Assembly (NCBI GenBank): GCA_003602575.1
Contig: QQRY01000057.1
Span: forward strand, 96,137 to 156,670
Source of the DNA: Candidatus Poseidoniales archaeon
GTDB lineage: Archaea > Thermoplasmatota > Poseidoniia > Poseidoniales > Poseidoniaceae
DNA length: 60,534 nucleotides
Reading direction: 5' to 3'
The stretch's first letter is position 1. Every line of letters starts with the position of its first letter. The notes beneath the pieces were generated by a model. The model was not told the DNA's origin. It was given only the letters and a program-made list of their open reading frames with translations, and did no database searches. Positions 37,201-46,404 of the stretch are shown here, in pieces. A program made the translations under genes and the position numbers.

Positions 37201-38171
37201 GCATCCTCAATCTTATCCTTATTGCCATCTATTCTTAGATGCAAGTCATAGATTTGTTTGTTTAGCCCGTTTGAATCTCCGCCCATCAAATCTTCGATCT
37301 GCTTTTGAAGAACTCCTATTTGATCCTCGAGTGAAATCAAGGACTTAGCGCCTTCTTTAACTTCCAACTCAAGCGAATTAGCCTCTTCTAGATATCTTGT
37401 CTGTTCAGTCAATTGGTATTCTTTCTCTGCCATTTGACTAGCATAATTCGATTGATAAGCGGTAACTCTAGCTTGATTTAGTTCATCGGCCAAATCCTTT
37501 GCTTTAACTGCGATATCCTTTTCTTTTCTAAGATCTTTTAATCTAACTTTTTGTTCCTCTTCAAGAAGTCCAATTCTTTCGATATAATTCTCGACGTTGG
37601 CTTTTTGCTTGTCAGCTTTTCTTATTTCCTCATCATACGATGTAACTCCAGCGACACTATCAAGAACCTTTCTTCTTTCTTTAGAAGTCATTTTTGCCAG
37701 ACTTGTTACGTCTCCTTGTAAAACGATATTGTAGCCATCGGGCCTAGCATTTGCTGCTCCAAGTATCCTGTGGAAAGATTTCTGGGTACTTTCTTCTCCA
37801 TCGAGTAAATACTGAGTTACGACATTATTCGACTTAGTTAATCTAATCGAACGAGTCATTCTTACTTCATCAGAATCAATTGGTAATCTTCTCCTCTTAC
37901 TAGATAAAACTGGATTGGCAAATATCAGTGTCACCTCACAATCCCTTGCAGGCTTCGAGTTTTTACCCCCATTGAAGATTAAATCTTTAGAGTTTTGAGC
38001 TCTTATTGTTTTATTAGAACGTGGCCCTAGAACAAATTGTATTGCATCCCCACAATTGGATTTACCTGAACCATTAGGACCTGTAATTGCGGTAAAACCT
38101 CTATCCAAAGGAATTGTTACTTGTCCCTTGAATGATTTAAAATTTGATATCTCAATTGCTTTTAGGTACAT
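34260..38171 (-). CDS. smc: Chromosome segregation ATPase SMC
   Basis: Structural maintenance of chromosomes protein, about 1303 residues. The N-terminal head has AITGPNGSGKSN (Walker A). Long coiled coils flank a hinge at about residues 529-680 (GELKGIIGSIAELC, FLPLNKL). The C-terminal head has the signature LQLSGGEQSMAALAL near 1096 and Walker B PFYYFDEVDQNLDATN. After the head an acidic tail of about 100 residues extends past the family's usual end. The ATG at 38171 is 6 bases after GAGGG; the ATG at 38177 in the track abuts the Shine-Dalgarno. First gene of the smc-scpA-scpB operon. Confidence 0.97.
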   Translation of the reverse strand: MYLKAIEISNFKSFKGQVTIPLDRGFTAITGPNGSGKSNCGDAIQFVLGPRSNKTIRAQNSKDLIFNGGKNSKPARDCEVTLIFANPVLSSKRRRLPIDSDEVRMTRSIRLTKSNNVVTQYLLDGEESTQKSFHRILGAANARPDGYNIVLQGDVTSLAKMTSKERRKVLDSVAGVTSYDEEIRKADKQKANVENYIERIGLLEEEQKVRLKDLRKEKDIAVKAKDLADELNQARVTAYQSNYASQMAEKEYQLTEQTRYLEEANSLELEVKEGAKSLISLEDQIGVLQKQIEDLMGGDSNGLNKQIYDLHLRIDGNKDKIEDATSKNSEDQAELESLKEQLDSSVASLKEFTTSLESAKQDLEDSQKALKEAELEELEITKIMESSNDESAELSRNLSKAITQLEDARIKLSESQSEVDRTAAQAEVISEQLSQVQESSEEARLALGELEIKGEELSGKSAEKDRSSLSKQLMDAQNAEQKLVEESQVIESKLRETERKLERTRAEMETSSGSKGMAGGAAAVIAARDRGELKGIIGSIAELCAPIDDSHESALSTAIGGGMTSLVVESDEVAAQAIRWLAENRAGRATFLPLNKLTNTRAAGKAVMVSKKPGVIGFAHELLDYDPKIDIAIRFVLRNTLIVDSMSTARSHMGGIRLVTLRGDVTEAGGAMIGGSKRKMSVSFGGRIKGASEVEKLSGEVEKLRLMSDTVSAALIEARRQQQVIRVSINQLSDGEDAVKLQEWRAEMKQAKSLYNKSLGAVAEVEKKLSELETLARSNLEGLDESQNQFEIMEANCTSAREAVELASPSHLKDRMHAAQMKRLDAEGLKSKAETALESGSSHRDLLTQRVDDNNSRIESVSSSMTKRNELVEELKSSIDVDSIELKERQEELSEFLEENKGLEDERLQLVDERASLRTSLTQKATDAQSRRRMSDEVGRSLITKETALAELLNEMEVAGIKPAEANITLPSVGESEKKVRSLERRMEAYGPVNMLAIEQFEACESRLNEMKDDFKTLQKRRTSLIDVTDKLEAQRKERLVSVLEKVNENFKVSYNVLSDGGRGELYLENPEEPFKGGLELWAKPKGKSSKVSRLQLSGGEQSMAALALIFAIQDYDPSPFYYFDEVDQNLDATNAERIAEMCRQRSKNAQFIMVTLRKVSLRLADHHIGITHGGDGCSRRIVDFDRDRAIKLGAEAEEEAERIAKMNALRRDEIQQVEFDMPTVPDALSPPKSLGGLLNHIIDDDQQNDEEDSTMQGLGERTAELTEDIQEMKDLKEAISGEESELEAEVELPDVVDSHEEL

Positions 38172-38304
38172 TACCATCCCTCATCCGGAAAATTATCTCC
38201 GGCCTTAACGAGGTCATCGGGAATCTAGAGGTATTAAACTATGCGAGACATTAGAACTCAATACACTGTTTTTCGAAGGGCTTGAAAGTTGCCGAAAGGA
38301 GCCT

Positions 38305-39108
38305 TTAAATTGTACCAGTGGAGTTGCATTTACGACATCCTCCGCCTTTACAATATGGACATGTGGCTTCAACCTTTAATCCACTAGCCTTTCTTGACAT
38401 TGCAAGTTTTGAATCGCGGTGCATCAAAGGAGACCTAGCAACTCTTTTTTGTTTACCCTGTAATTCATTTAATGGCCTAGCTGAAGTTCCGAAAGTGGAC
38501 CTAAATTTATCAGCGACTTCCCGTCTACTTTCTAAACGTTGATTTGTTTGCTCAATCGCTTCGGCTTCCCAGTATTTTGGACCTCGCATCATAAATGCAC
38601 CCAAAATTGCAATTCCAATCTGAACGAAAAGAGGTGAAATATTGAATGGAAGTAATGTGGCTATTCCTTCTGAACCGACGGCTGTTGGAAGTAATTCTAA
38701 TCGGTCTAAAATTGCTAATCCAAAGAAAGAGCAACCAGTAATAAAAAGTATTTTTCTAATTCTTTTAGCCCATCTACCTTTTTGAGGTAACTTTAGTCTA
38801 CCAATCATCAATATGAATATTCCTTCTCCAAGAAGTAAGAAATCAGCGCCATTCCATTCACCCACAGGACCTAAACAAAAACTGTCATTGCCCGCTGCGA
38901 GTTCCTTCTCTACCTCTTCTTGAGAGCAATGAGGCTCAAATAATTTCATTACATCCAACTTGGAAGGATCGGCGCCATCATAGTATTGTGGCGCAGCTAG
39001 TCCGAATTGTACATTGATAATCACAAAACCAACCATTAAGAGACCAAGTATGGTTGAGAAATTACGACCAATCACTCCCATGTCAAGGCCACAATGAGTA
39101 TACATCAT
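38305..39108 (-). CDS. Membrane protein with C-terminal zinc-binding motif
   Basis: 267 residues with four predicted transmembrane helices (STILGLLMVGFVIINVQFGLA, FLLLGEGIFILMIG, ILFITGCSFFGLAILDRL, FVQIGIAILGAFMM). A basic cytoplasmic tail ends in CPYCKGGGCRKCNSTG, a CxxC...CxxC pair like half of a DnaJ zinc finger. The start is uncertain: ATGs at 39108, 39105 and 39081 all lack a clear Shine-Dalgarno. It is divergent from nadB, and their upstream ends nearly overlap. No family assigned; the tail suggests a metal-stabilised protein- or nucleic-acid-binding module. Confidence 0.75.
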   Translation of the reverse strand: MMYTHCGLDMGVIGRNFSTILGLLMVGFVIINVQFGLAAPQYYDGADPSKLDVMKLFEPHCSQEEVEKELAAGNDSFCLGPVGEWNGADFLLLGEGIFILMIGRLKLPQKGRWAKRIRKILFITGCSFFGLAILDRLELLPTAVGSEGIATLLPFNISPLFVQIGIAILGAFMMRGPKYWEAEAIEQTNQRLESRREVADKFRSTFGTSARPLNELQGKQKRVARSPLMHRDSKLAMSRKASGLKVEATCPYCKGGGCRKCNSTGTI

Positions 39109-39169
39109 AGTGATATCGCTTCACAATAGTTCAAATGATGGAGTCTTTACCGTCAATTTGAGGGGTGTT

Positions 39170-40792
39170 ATGGCTCACATAATCATCATTGGCAGTGGCA
39201 TTGCTGGGTTATTCGCTGCATTAAAAATCGCAGACTCAAATAATCAAGTCACTGTAATCACCAAGCAGAGACTCAAGGACTCTTCTACAAACTGGGCCCA
39301 AGGAGGAATTGCTGGAATTCTTGATAAAACAGATATACAAGGAATTGATTCTCATATCCAAGATACACTAAGAAGTGGAGATGGTATGTGTGATGAGAAC
39401 GTCGTTAATGAAGTGATAAATAGTGCAAGTGAATGTATTCATGAATTATTGAAGATAGGAGTAAGGTTTGAAAAGAACGAAGATGGAGATTTTCGATTGG
39501 CCAAAGAAGGTGGGCACTCTTCAAGAAGGATACTTCATTCAAAAGATGCAACTGGAAAGGAAATAGAAAGAGCTCTAAGCGATGCAGCCAAAAGACATCC
39601 CAATGTCAGTTTAAATCCAAATATGTTAGCAATCGATTTGATTCAAAAAGAGCATGGAATCCCAAGCAAAGGCATTTCAGGAGTATGGTGCTTGAATCAA
39701 GAAACCAATAAAGTGGAAACCTTTTCCGCTGATTCAATTATTTTAGCAACTGGAGGAGTTGGACAACTATGGAATCAAACGACTAATCCTAGTGTTGCGA
39801 CTGGGGATGGGCTTGCTATGGCTTGGCGAGCAGGCGCAAATGTCAAAGATATGGCATTTATTCAATTCCATCCTACAGCGCTATCCATATCCAAGGATAG
39901 ACCATTCCTAATAACTGAAGCTCTAAGAGGTGAAGGCGGAGTGATTCTAGATAAATCGGGGCTCAAGAAATGGCAGAAAGATTGTGAAAAAGCGATTGAC
40001 CAAAATAGCAATCCTCCTCTGCCCGATAAGTACTCTTTCACATTAGAATTCTCGCCTTTGGGCTCTATGGCCACAAGAGATATAGTTGCTAGATCTATAG
40101 ATATTAAACTCAAAAAGACTGGAGAAAATAACGCTTTTCTAGTAACATCACATCTTGATAGTAAACATTTACAAGAAGAATTTCCCAATATTCAGTCTCG
40201 CTTAAATCGTCATAATCTAAAACTAGGAATTGATCACCTACCAATCGCCCCTGCCGCACATTACATAGTTGGAGGTTTGGAAGTAGATACTTTTGGCAGA
40301 CCTATGCTAAGAGAAGATGAAAATAATTTCATTCCATGCCTATATGCAATAGGAGAGGTTGCTTGTACAGGCATGCATGGAGCAAATAGGTTGGCATCAA
40401 ACAGTCTACTAGAAGCAGTAGTTTATGCGGATAAAGCTGCAAATCATATTATTGAAAATACCCCGAATACACAGAATAAGGAAGCCCCAGAATGGAGACA
40501 AGAAGGGCTTGATTCTCTAGTTGAACACGCCCCGATAGTGAATGATTTGAGATTACTCAGATCGACAATGTCTCAAGAAGTTGGAGTTGTAAGAAGATTT
40601 CAACGATTGGAAAGAGCGTCAAGAAGACTAAAACTTCTCGGTAATGAAGTGGATTTGATTTGGAGAAATTCCCTAGCAAGCAGAGAAATTGTGGAATTAA
40701 GAAATCTAATCTTAGTAGGTCAATTGGTGACTTCTGATGCTTTGGCAAGAACTGAAAATAGAGGATTACACTATAATTCAGACCTAGTATGA
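39170..40792 (+). CDS. nadB: L-aspartate oxidase
   Basis: Oxidises L-aspartate to iminoaspartate, the first step of de novo NAD synthesis, with FAD. About 540 residues. FAD-binding IIIIGSGIAGLFAAL is followed by SSTNWAQGGIAGI, HFxxHPTAL-type FIQFHPTAL, TEALRGEGG, APAAHYIVGGLEVD and GEVACTGMHGANRLASNSL. The C-terminal helical domain (QEVGVVRR) matches this branch of the succinate-dehydrogenase flavoprotein superfamily. The ATG at 39170, after GAGGGGTG, is chosen over the track start at 39110. nadA and nadC are not in the window. It overlaps panE by 9 bases at its 3' end. Confidence 0.95.
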   Translation: MAHIIIIGSGIAGLFAALKIADSNNQVTVITKQRLKDSSTNWAQGGIAGILDKTDIQGIDSHIQDTLRSGDGMCDENVVNEVINSASECIHELLKIGVRFEKNEDGDFRLAKEGGHSSRRILHSKDATGKEIERALSDAAKRHPNVSLNPNMLAIDLIQKEHGIPSKGISGVWCLNQETNKVETFSADSIILATGGVGQLWNQTTNPSVATGDGLAMAWRAGANVKDMAFIQFHPTALSISKDRPFLITEALRGEGGVILDKSGLKKWQKDCEKAIDQNSNPPLPDKYSFTLEFSPLGSMATRDIVARSIDIKLKKTGENNAFLVTSHLDSKHLQEEFPNIQSRLNRHNLKLGIDHLPIAPAAHYIVGGLEVDTFGRPMLREDENNFIPCLYAIGEVACTGMHGANRLASNSLLEAVVYADKAANHIIENTPNTQNKEAPEWRQEGLDSLVEHAPIVNDLRLLRSTMSQEVGVVRRFQRLERASRRLKLLGNEVDLIWRNSLASREIVELRNLILVGQLVTSDALARTENRGLHYNSDLV

Positions 40793-41719
40793 GTTCAAAG
40801 ATTTAATCAGTTCGCTCAGTAGATTATTTTTGGGAGTTGAAATGCCATAGCGTTCCGCCCTATCAACAACTGCTTGATTAAGAAATTCTATTTCAGTATC
40901 CCGCCCTTTCTTGACATCTTGTAACATGCTACAATAATTATGTGAAGTCGCCTTAATAACATCATGCAAACTTGAATTTAATTCTTCATCTGAAGGTAAA
41001 TTAACTCTTTCCTGCCTAGCTATATTTGCACCTTCTAGCATGATTGAAGAACATAATTCGAAAAGATTGTTCTGTAATAGAAAACCGTTTTCGCAACCAA
41101 TTAAAGCTGCAACTGGATTTATTGCGATATTTATCAAAACCTTATTCCAAACTAACCTTCTACCATCATCTTCCCAAAATGGGTTAAGCCCCGACTTAGA
41201 TAATAAATCGATAACCTCTTCTGCATCGCTTAAACCTGGTCCGTCGCCAAATTTACCCAATGATATATTTCCTTCTCCAGCCCAATTTACAACACCGGGT
41301 TCCGGCCTCCAAGCACCGTGTGATATCGATGCTGCAAATACACGGTGAGGGCCGAAAAAATCGATACATTGCTCTACATGACCCAAACCATTACTCAAAC
41401 ATATTATCTTGGATTTTTCATTCAATAATTCCACTGATTTCTCCATTAAAGATACTACGTCATTAGCCTTACTCGTGATAAATAAGACATCTATTTGATT
41501 TTTCAATCCATTGTATAACCCCACTTCTTCCAAGGAAATTATCATTGAATCATTTTTGACTAAAAAGGATTCCTTGCCAGTCACTTCAATTCCATTTAGG
41601 GCCATAGCAGAACCGTGTTCCCCTCTAGCATGTATCAAAATATTATCTACTCCATATTTAGCTATCTTTGCAGCGATTAAAGAGCCGATTGAACCGGCAC
41701 CTAATACTGCTATATTCAA
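40784..41719 (-). CDS. panE: 2-dehydropantoate 2-reductase
   Basis: NADPH-dependent reduction of ketopantoate to pantoate on the route to coenzyme A. The Rossmann motif AVLGAGSIGSLIAAKI is followed by NALNP-type NKVLINIAINPVAALIG with the catalytic Lys, and later SSMLQDVKKGRDTEIEFLN, the characteristic ASMxxDxxxGRxTEIxxxNG element. About 311 residues from a TTG at 41719 that begins immediately before the Rossmann strand. The longer ORF (41767) would overlap the upstream gene by 38 bases. The upstream S2P-like gene ends 10 bases earlier, so they may be cotranscribed. Confidence 0.92.
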   Translation of the reverse strand: MNIAVLGAGSIGSLIAAKIAKYGVDNILIHARGEHGSAMALNGIEVTGKESFLVKNDSMIISLEEVGLYNGLKNQIDVLFITSKANDVVSLMEKSVELLNEKSKIICLSNGLGHVEQCIDFFGPHRVFAASISHGAWRPEPGVVNWAGEGNISLGKFGDGPGLSDAEEVIDLLSKSGLNPFWEDDGRRLVWNKVLINIAINPVAALIGCENGFLLQNNLFELCSSIMLEGANIARQERVNLPSDEELNSSLHDVIKATSHNYCSMLQDVKKGRDTEIEFLNQAVVDRAERYGISTPKNNLLSELIKSLNSY

Positions 41720-41729
41720 TTTATCACGC

Positions 41730-44297
41730 TCACATATAACTTCCCAAATAGATGTAAACTTGGCCATCTTGATGGTCTATTCTCATGGTAGAAAATGTAC
41801 TATTTGAAGGAGAGAATTCAAAATTATTAGTACCTTGTTCAAGAATCGCTGTTGATTCGATAATGGACCATTCTTGAGCCTCATTTCCTAAAGTAGTTTG
41901 AATAATGTTAACTGGAATAGATTCATTGGATGGATTATTTATCTCAAAGTCTGCCATCTCTGGATGAAGTAAGGTTCCATTCATGGATGCTGCCCAAATA
42001 TTCGTCCACAAACGATGAGCAATTCCTTCTCGCACTAAAATAAGTTCAGGACCTCTTTCTATAGAAATTTGTTGCTGGGGCAATGGATGATTAGAGTTTG
42101 AACAAATAGATAAATATTCAGATTCTGGAACCTTTAAAATTATTGAACTATTTTCTTTAATACTTGGAACTTGAGCAATATCTCTGTATTCCATATCCCA
42201 AACCCATGATTCATTATTACTACTTGGTTTAGCAGGAGTGCTAACCTTAGAATCTAAATCGCAATACTCTGTAGATGTAGACAAGATTTGACCTGGGCCG
42301 ATAATAATCCCCCAACCATATTCTAAAGAGTCATTTATTTCCCATCCTGATGAAGGAATAATTGCCCGGTTAGAAAGACTGGGTTGATCTGGAATAAACA
42401 ATGATTCGCCTATTTTTATTACATTCAGCTCCGTAGACCTCATTAAAATTATAGCATCTTGGCCTCGGATACATATTGAATCATCATCTGACTGTAATGA
42501 TGATTCTAGCCCCTGTTGCCCCTCAATCCAGTACATTCGTATTTGGAAATCTACTGAAGATGATTGAGGGAAGGAAATATTTACTGGTTCTTCTGAATCA
42601 ATTGAAATACTTAGACAGCGTTTAATCTCTCCATTTGAATCGACTAATTCCCATTGTGAGACAGGATATGCAGGTAGTTCTGGATATGCGAGAATTGTAT
42701 CCATTTGAGCCTTAGAGTCAATGTATGTAAGAAGAAAGAACTCTTCTGCAATCGGTTCAAATCCTGTAACATTCCAAGTTAAGTTTAATATTACTGATGA
42801 TTTTTTACCAGGCAATATATCGTCACCACACCCCAATTCTTCAATCGAAATTGATTCGTCGTCACTACACAGCCAATCAACATCCCACTTAGTAGAAGCC
42901 ACTCCATTGATTCTTGCCAAATCTATAGTCCAATGTTGTGTAATTGCTGAAGGGTTCAAGACCTCTATTTCCAAATGACCATACCAAATCCCATCTTTTT
43001 CCATAATTTCGAGTTGATCATCGAATTGATATTCAATAGAATCATCCCAGTCTTCATCCATTGCAAAGGGAGTTTGACTTGGTAGAGATATCATGAAAAT
43101 TAAAAATAGAACCATTCCCATTTTTGAGACTGATTCTGGCTCAATACCTTTTGATTCATCAAGTACAATTGGTACCCTCTTATCCGAACCCATGAATAAT
43201 AATAATGGAATTATAACACCAAGGATAGGTAACCAAATTGTAAAACCATCAAATGCATTAAACATCCAAGCAAAAACAAGTATTATCATAAACAGAAATA
43301 ACTGGTTAGAGGAATTTCTAGCATCATTTAGCCCTACACGAGCAACTAGAATGCGTCCACCAGGGAAAGTAGGAATTGGAAGAAGAGATATCCACCCATA
43401 GAAACACAATAATGCACCTGCTTTAGTAAATGGATGGGCCCATAATAATCTAACAGATAAATCATCAAATGTCATTAAACTTATCAGATTGACCAATAAT
43501 GGTGAATCTGAAACATATTGCATAGAGGTAATCTCTACCAATTCAGGAGTCAAGAATAACCCTAAAATCCACAATAAAGAACCAACTGATATGAATATCA
43601 TAGGAACTGAAAGAGCAACCCACCCCAAAGAATGCCGATTTTTCCAAGGTCGAGCATCCATTCTTGGTAGTGATGGAATTAATAGTAAACCGAATGGCCA
43701 AATAAGATAAGATTTGGACAAAAACCCTAAACTAAACAAAGCTATCGTTGGCTCTGGAAGTGGAAATAGGTGCCCAACACGGATTCCATGTCTTTCAGCC
43801 CACTTCTTTTGGACAAATGAGGCAATTAACATAATACTAATCACTGGTAAAACATAACCTATTACGGCATCAATAAAAAGAGACTCATGGAACCATCCGC
43901 CCTCTGGAATTGAACCCTCCATCCAATACATTCCTGCTAAAGTCAACGAAATAACCGTCAATGACCACATGGCAAGTAAACTCTTAGAAGAAGGAAATTG
44001 TCTTTCAGGAAGAGGAAGAACCTGTAAGACCCACGGATCTCCGAAATCTAATTTTATCATCCAACCTAGTTTCTGTAAATATTCATTCGCCTCTTCCAAA
44101 CTCTCATGAACATCTCGCTCATCTTTAGAATCAGCTTTCCAAATTGGCCATCTACTGCCCCCGATTTCTCCATAAAGGTGGAAATATCTCTTTAGAATAG
44201 TTTCCAGTAACTGCTTTTGATCCCATGATTTCTTTTGCGCAATAAGTTGATCAACAGCCTCAGAGTCATCACTCTTGGAATCACTGGGACCTGACAT
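41730..44297 (-). CDS. Site-2-protease (M50)-like membrane protein lacking catalytic residues
   Basis: 855 residues. A cytoplasmic N-terminal domain of about 115 residues resembles the region preceding the membrane core of archaeal and EGY-type S2P homologues. About eight transmembrane helices (about 115-400) follow, then an extracellular domain of about 420 residues with sequons and a C-terminal hydrophobic end. The core keeps S2P landmarks: KKWAERHGIRVG, where HExxHxxxAxxHG is expected, and LLPIPTFPGGRI, where NLLPxxxLDGG is expected. All metal ligands are gone (HExxH reads ASFVQ; DGG reads PGG). I infer a pseudoprotease, perhaps a regulator or chaperone. It lies just downstream of the ATP synthase operon on the same strand. 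Confidence 0.75.
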   Translation of the reverse strand: MSGPSDSKSDDSEAVDQLIAQKKSWDQKQLLETILKRYFHLYGEIGGSRWPIWKADSKDERDVHESLEEANEYLQKLGWMIKLDFGDPWVLQVLPLPERQFPSSKSLLAMWSLTVISLTLAGMYWMEGSIPEGGWFHESLFIDAVIGYVLPVISIMLIASFVQKKWAERHGIRVGHLFPLPEPTIALFSLGFLSKSYLIWPFGLLLIPSLPRMDARPWKNRHSLGWVALSVPMIFISVGSLLWILGLFLTPELVEITSMQYVSDSPLLVNLISLMTFDDLSVRLLWAHPFTKAGALLCFYGWISLLPIPTFPGGRILVARVGLNDARNSSNQLFLFMIILVFAWMFNAFDGFTIWLPILGVIIPLLLFMGSDKRVPIVLDESKGIEPESVSKMGMVLFLIFMISLPSQTPFAMDEDWDDSIEYQFDDQLEIMEKDGIWYGHLEIEVLNPSAITQHWTIDLARINGVASTKWDVDWLCSDDESISIEELGCGDDILPGKKSSVILNLTWNVTGFEPIAEEFFLLTYIDSKAQMDTILAYPELPAYPVSQWELVDSNGEIKRCLSISIDSEEPVNISFPQSSSVDFQIRMYWIEGQQGLESSLQSDDDSICIRGQDAIILMRSTELNVIKIGESLFIPDQPSLSNRAIIPSSGWEINDSLEYGWGIIIGPGQILSTSTEYCDLDSKVSTPAKPSSNNESWVWDMEYRDIAQVPSIKENSSIILKVPESEYLSICSNSNHPLPQQQISIERGPELILVREGIAHRLWTNIWAASMNGTLLHPEMADFEINNPSNESIPVNIIQTTLGNEAQEWSIIESTAILEQGTNNFEFSPSNSTFSTMRIDHQDGQVYIYLGSYM

Positions 44298-44370
44298 ATG
44301 ACTTCCTCGGAATATACCTGTGAGCCCATCCCTACTTTAACCATCGGCGGATTGATGATTAAAAATATAA

Positions 44371-44988
44371 TCACTTATTCTTGAATCGCTTGAGACGGAA
44401 CGTTTCTTCTCTTTCCATCTCTTCAAGTCTTAGTTGAATAAACACTCTTGCTTCTTCGAGTTCCGGTATTACCTTGAATTCAAGAGCATTTACACGCCTC
44501 TTTGTCGCTTCGATTTCTTCCAGTAGTCTCTTAAGAGTCGCTTCCATTTCCGAAGCTGTAACTATTTTTTCAATCAAATCGCTAAATGAATCTCCCGCTT
44601 CATCGATGTATGGTGAAGAACCGATATATCCTACTCCACGCTCCTTAAATGTTGATTTCAAATTAGATCCGCTTACACTAGGAACTACAACACCCATGAT
44701 GTTTCTTCGCTCGACTTCGACTTCTGGGTGAGCGCTATTTGCAATAGCGGTAGCTCTAACTGCCAAACCACCTTCAATGGCATTAGCCAAATCAATTCTC
44801 TGCTTTGCCAAACGATACGATTCTGTTAAATCACGCTTTGCCTCAATCATCTTAGATAATAATTGTCGGAATTCATGAAATAGACCGTCTCTCTTCATTT
44901 TTAGAAGTTTATATCCATTCTTAGTTTGCTTAATTCTAGCCTTGAGTTTGATTAGTTCACTTCTTGTTGGTTTAATATCCAATGCCAT
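44371..44988 (-). CDS. atpD: A-type ATP synthase subunit D
   Basis: Central-shaft subunit linking the A3B3 head to the membrane ring. 205 residues, nearly all coiled coil, opening with KPTRSELIKLKARIKQTKNG, the family signature, and a C-terminal partner helix (RRVNALEFKVIPELEEAR). A central segment with GYIGSSPYIDEAG is typical of the globular middle. GGTGA precedes the ATG. It is the last gene of the nine-gene operon, 25 bases after atpB. Confidence 0.96.
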   Translation of the reverse strand: MALDIKPTRSELIKLKARIKQTKNGYKLLKMKRDGLFHEFRQLLSKMIEAKRDLTESYRLAKQRIDLANAIEGGLAVRATAIANSAHPEVEVERRNIMGVVVPSVSGSNLKSTFKERGVGYIGSSPYIDEAGDSFSDLIEKIVTASEMEATLKRLLEEIEATKRRVNALEFKVIPELEEARVFIQLRLEEMEREETFRLKRFKNK

Positions 44989-45013
44989 GAAAAATCACCT
45001 CAAATTATTTTAC

Positions 45014-46393
45014 TCACTCTTTATTTTCAGGATGGTACTTCTCAATCCACTTTTGGTCAAGACGGACTAGATACTTGGTATCAATAGACGACATCAATGA
45101 CCAACAAAGGTCGAGTGTTTCTTCAATGGAACGGTCTTCATCTCTAGTTTGTCTAAGGAACTTATCTTCGAAAACTCCGGAGAAGTCAAGCAATTGCTTG
45201 TCACGCTCATTCAAAGCATCTTCACCAACAATTGCAACTAGACCTCTTAGTTCACGACCTTGAGCATAAGCTGCATACATCTGATCTGATACTGATTTAT
45301 GGTCTTCTCTGGTGGTCTTTTCACCAATACATGAACCCATCAAACGAGACAACGATGGTAAAACATTGATTGGAGGGTAAATTCCTTGTTGGTGTAATTC
45401 ACGAGAAATAACAATCTGTCCTTCTGTAATATATCCAGAAAGATCAGGAATTGGGTGAGTAATATCATCACCAGGCATTGTCAAAATCGGGAATTGGGTA
45501 ATTGAACCCTTCTTTCCTTTAACAATTCCAGCACGCTCGTAAAGCATTGCCAAATCTGTATACATATATCCTGGGTAACCTCTTCTACCTGGAACTTCTT
45601 CACGTGCTGCACCAATTTGTCTTAGGGCATCACAATAGTTCGTCATGTCAGTATAGATAACAAGTACGTGGTAATCTTTCTCGAAAGCAAGATATTCTGC
45701 CGCCGTCAAAGCAAGACGAGGTGTAATGATTCTCTCAACCGCAGGGTCGTCTGCAAGGTTAACAAACAGTACAGCATTCTCTAGAGCACCTGTTCTTTCC
45801 AAGTCAGAACGGAAGAAATTATATTCTTCAGCTGTTATTCCCATAGCGCAAAATACTACAATAAATTCTTCATCAGAACCCTTTAGTTTTGCTTGACGTG
45901 CAATTTGAAGAGCAATATCATTGTGAGGAAGTCCAGATGCTGAGAAAATTGGAAGTTTCTGTCCACGGACTAGTGTAGTACAGCAATCTATTGCAGAGAT
46001 TCCTGTTTGAATGAAATCGTGCGGGCTTTGTCGACTGTATGGGTTGATAGCAGCACCGATAATGTCTGCTTTCTCATCTGCAACGATTTGAGGTCCACCA
46101 TCTCTTGGTCTACCTGCTCCGTCAAGAATTCTACCAACAAGTTCAGTACTAACTGGAAGTTTAAACACATCTCCCATGAAAGTAACACCAGACTCTCTAT
46201 CAATCTTAGCTGTTCCTTCAAACACTTGGACGATAACTAAATCATCGGATGTATCGAGAACTTGCCCGTTTTTGATTGTACCATTGGATAGTCTTAAGGT
46301 AACTATTTCACCAAATGCTACAGGTTCAGTTTTATTCAAAAAGACCAATGGTCCTTTAACGTCAGTAATTGTTCGGTATTCTTTTCCACTCAT
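45014..46393 (-). CDS. atpB: A-type ATP synthase subunit B
   Basis: Non-catalytic nucleotide-binding subunit of the hexameric head. 459 residues, standard length. It has [53 protein letters not shown] (first 20 are enough to identify the family) and [24 protein letters not shown]. As expected for B it lacks the P-loop lysine motif. It overlaps no neighbour: 11 bases separate it from atpA upstream and 25 from atpD downstream. GGAGGGA precedes the ATG. Confidence 0.98.
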   Translation of the reverse strand: MSGKEYRTITDVKGPLVFLNKTEPVAFGEIVTLRLSNGTIKNGQVLDTSDDLVIVQVFEGTAKIDRESGVTFMGDVFKLPVSTELVGRILDGAGRPRDGGPQIVADEKADIIGAAINPYSRQSPHDFIQTGISAIDCCTTLVRGQKLPIFSASGLPHNDIALQIARQAKLKGSDEEFIVVFCAMGITAEEYNFFRSDLERTGALENAVLFVNLADDPAVERIITPRLALTAAEYLAFEKDYHVLVIYTDMTNYCDALRQIGAAREEVPGRRGYPGYMYTDLAMLYERAGIVKGKKGSITQFPILTMPGDDITHPIPDLSGYITEGQIVISRELHQQGIYPPINVLPSLSRLMGSCIGEKTTREDHKSVSDQMYAAYAQGRELRGLVAIVGEDALNERDKQLLDFSGVFEDKFLRQTRDEDRSIEETLDLCWSLMSSIDTKYLVRLDQKWIEKYHPENKE

Positions 46394-46404
46394 AATTATC
46401 CCTC

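Noticed and set aside
41720-41767. Translation of panE from the upstream ATG at 41767
   Set aside because: This would overlap the preceding gene and add 16 residues before the Rossmann strand that the family does not have. The TTG at 41719 fits better.
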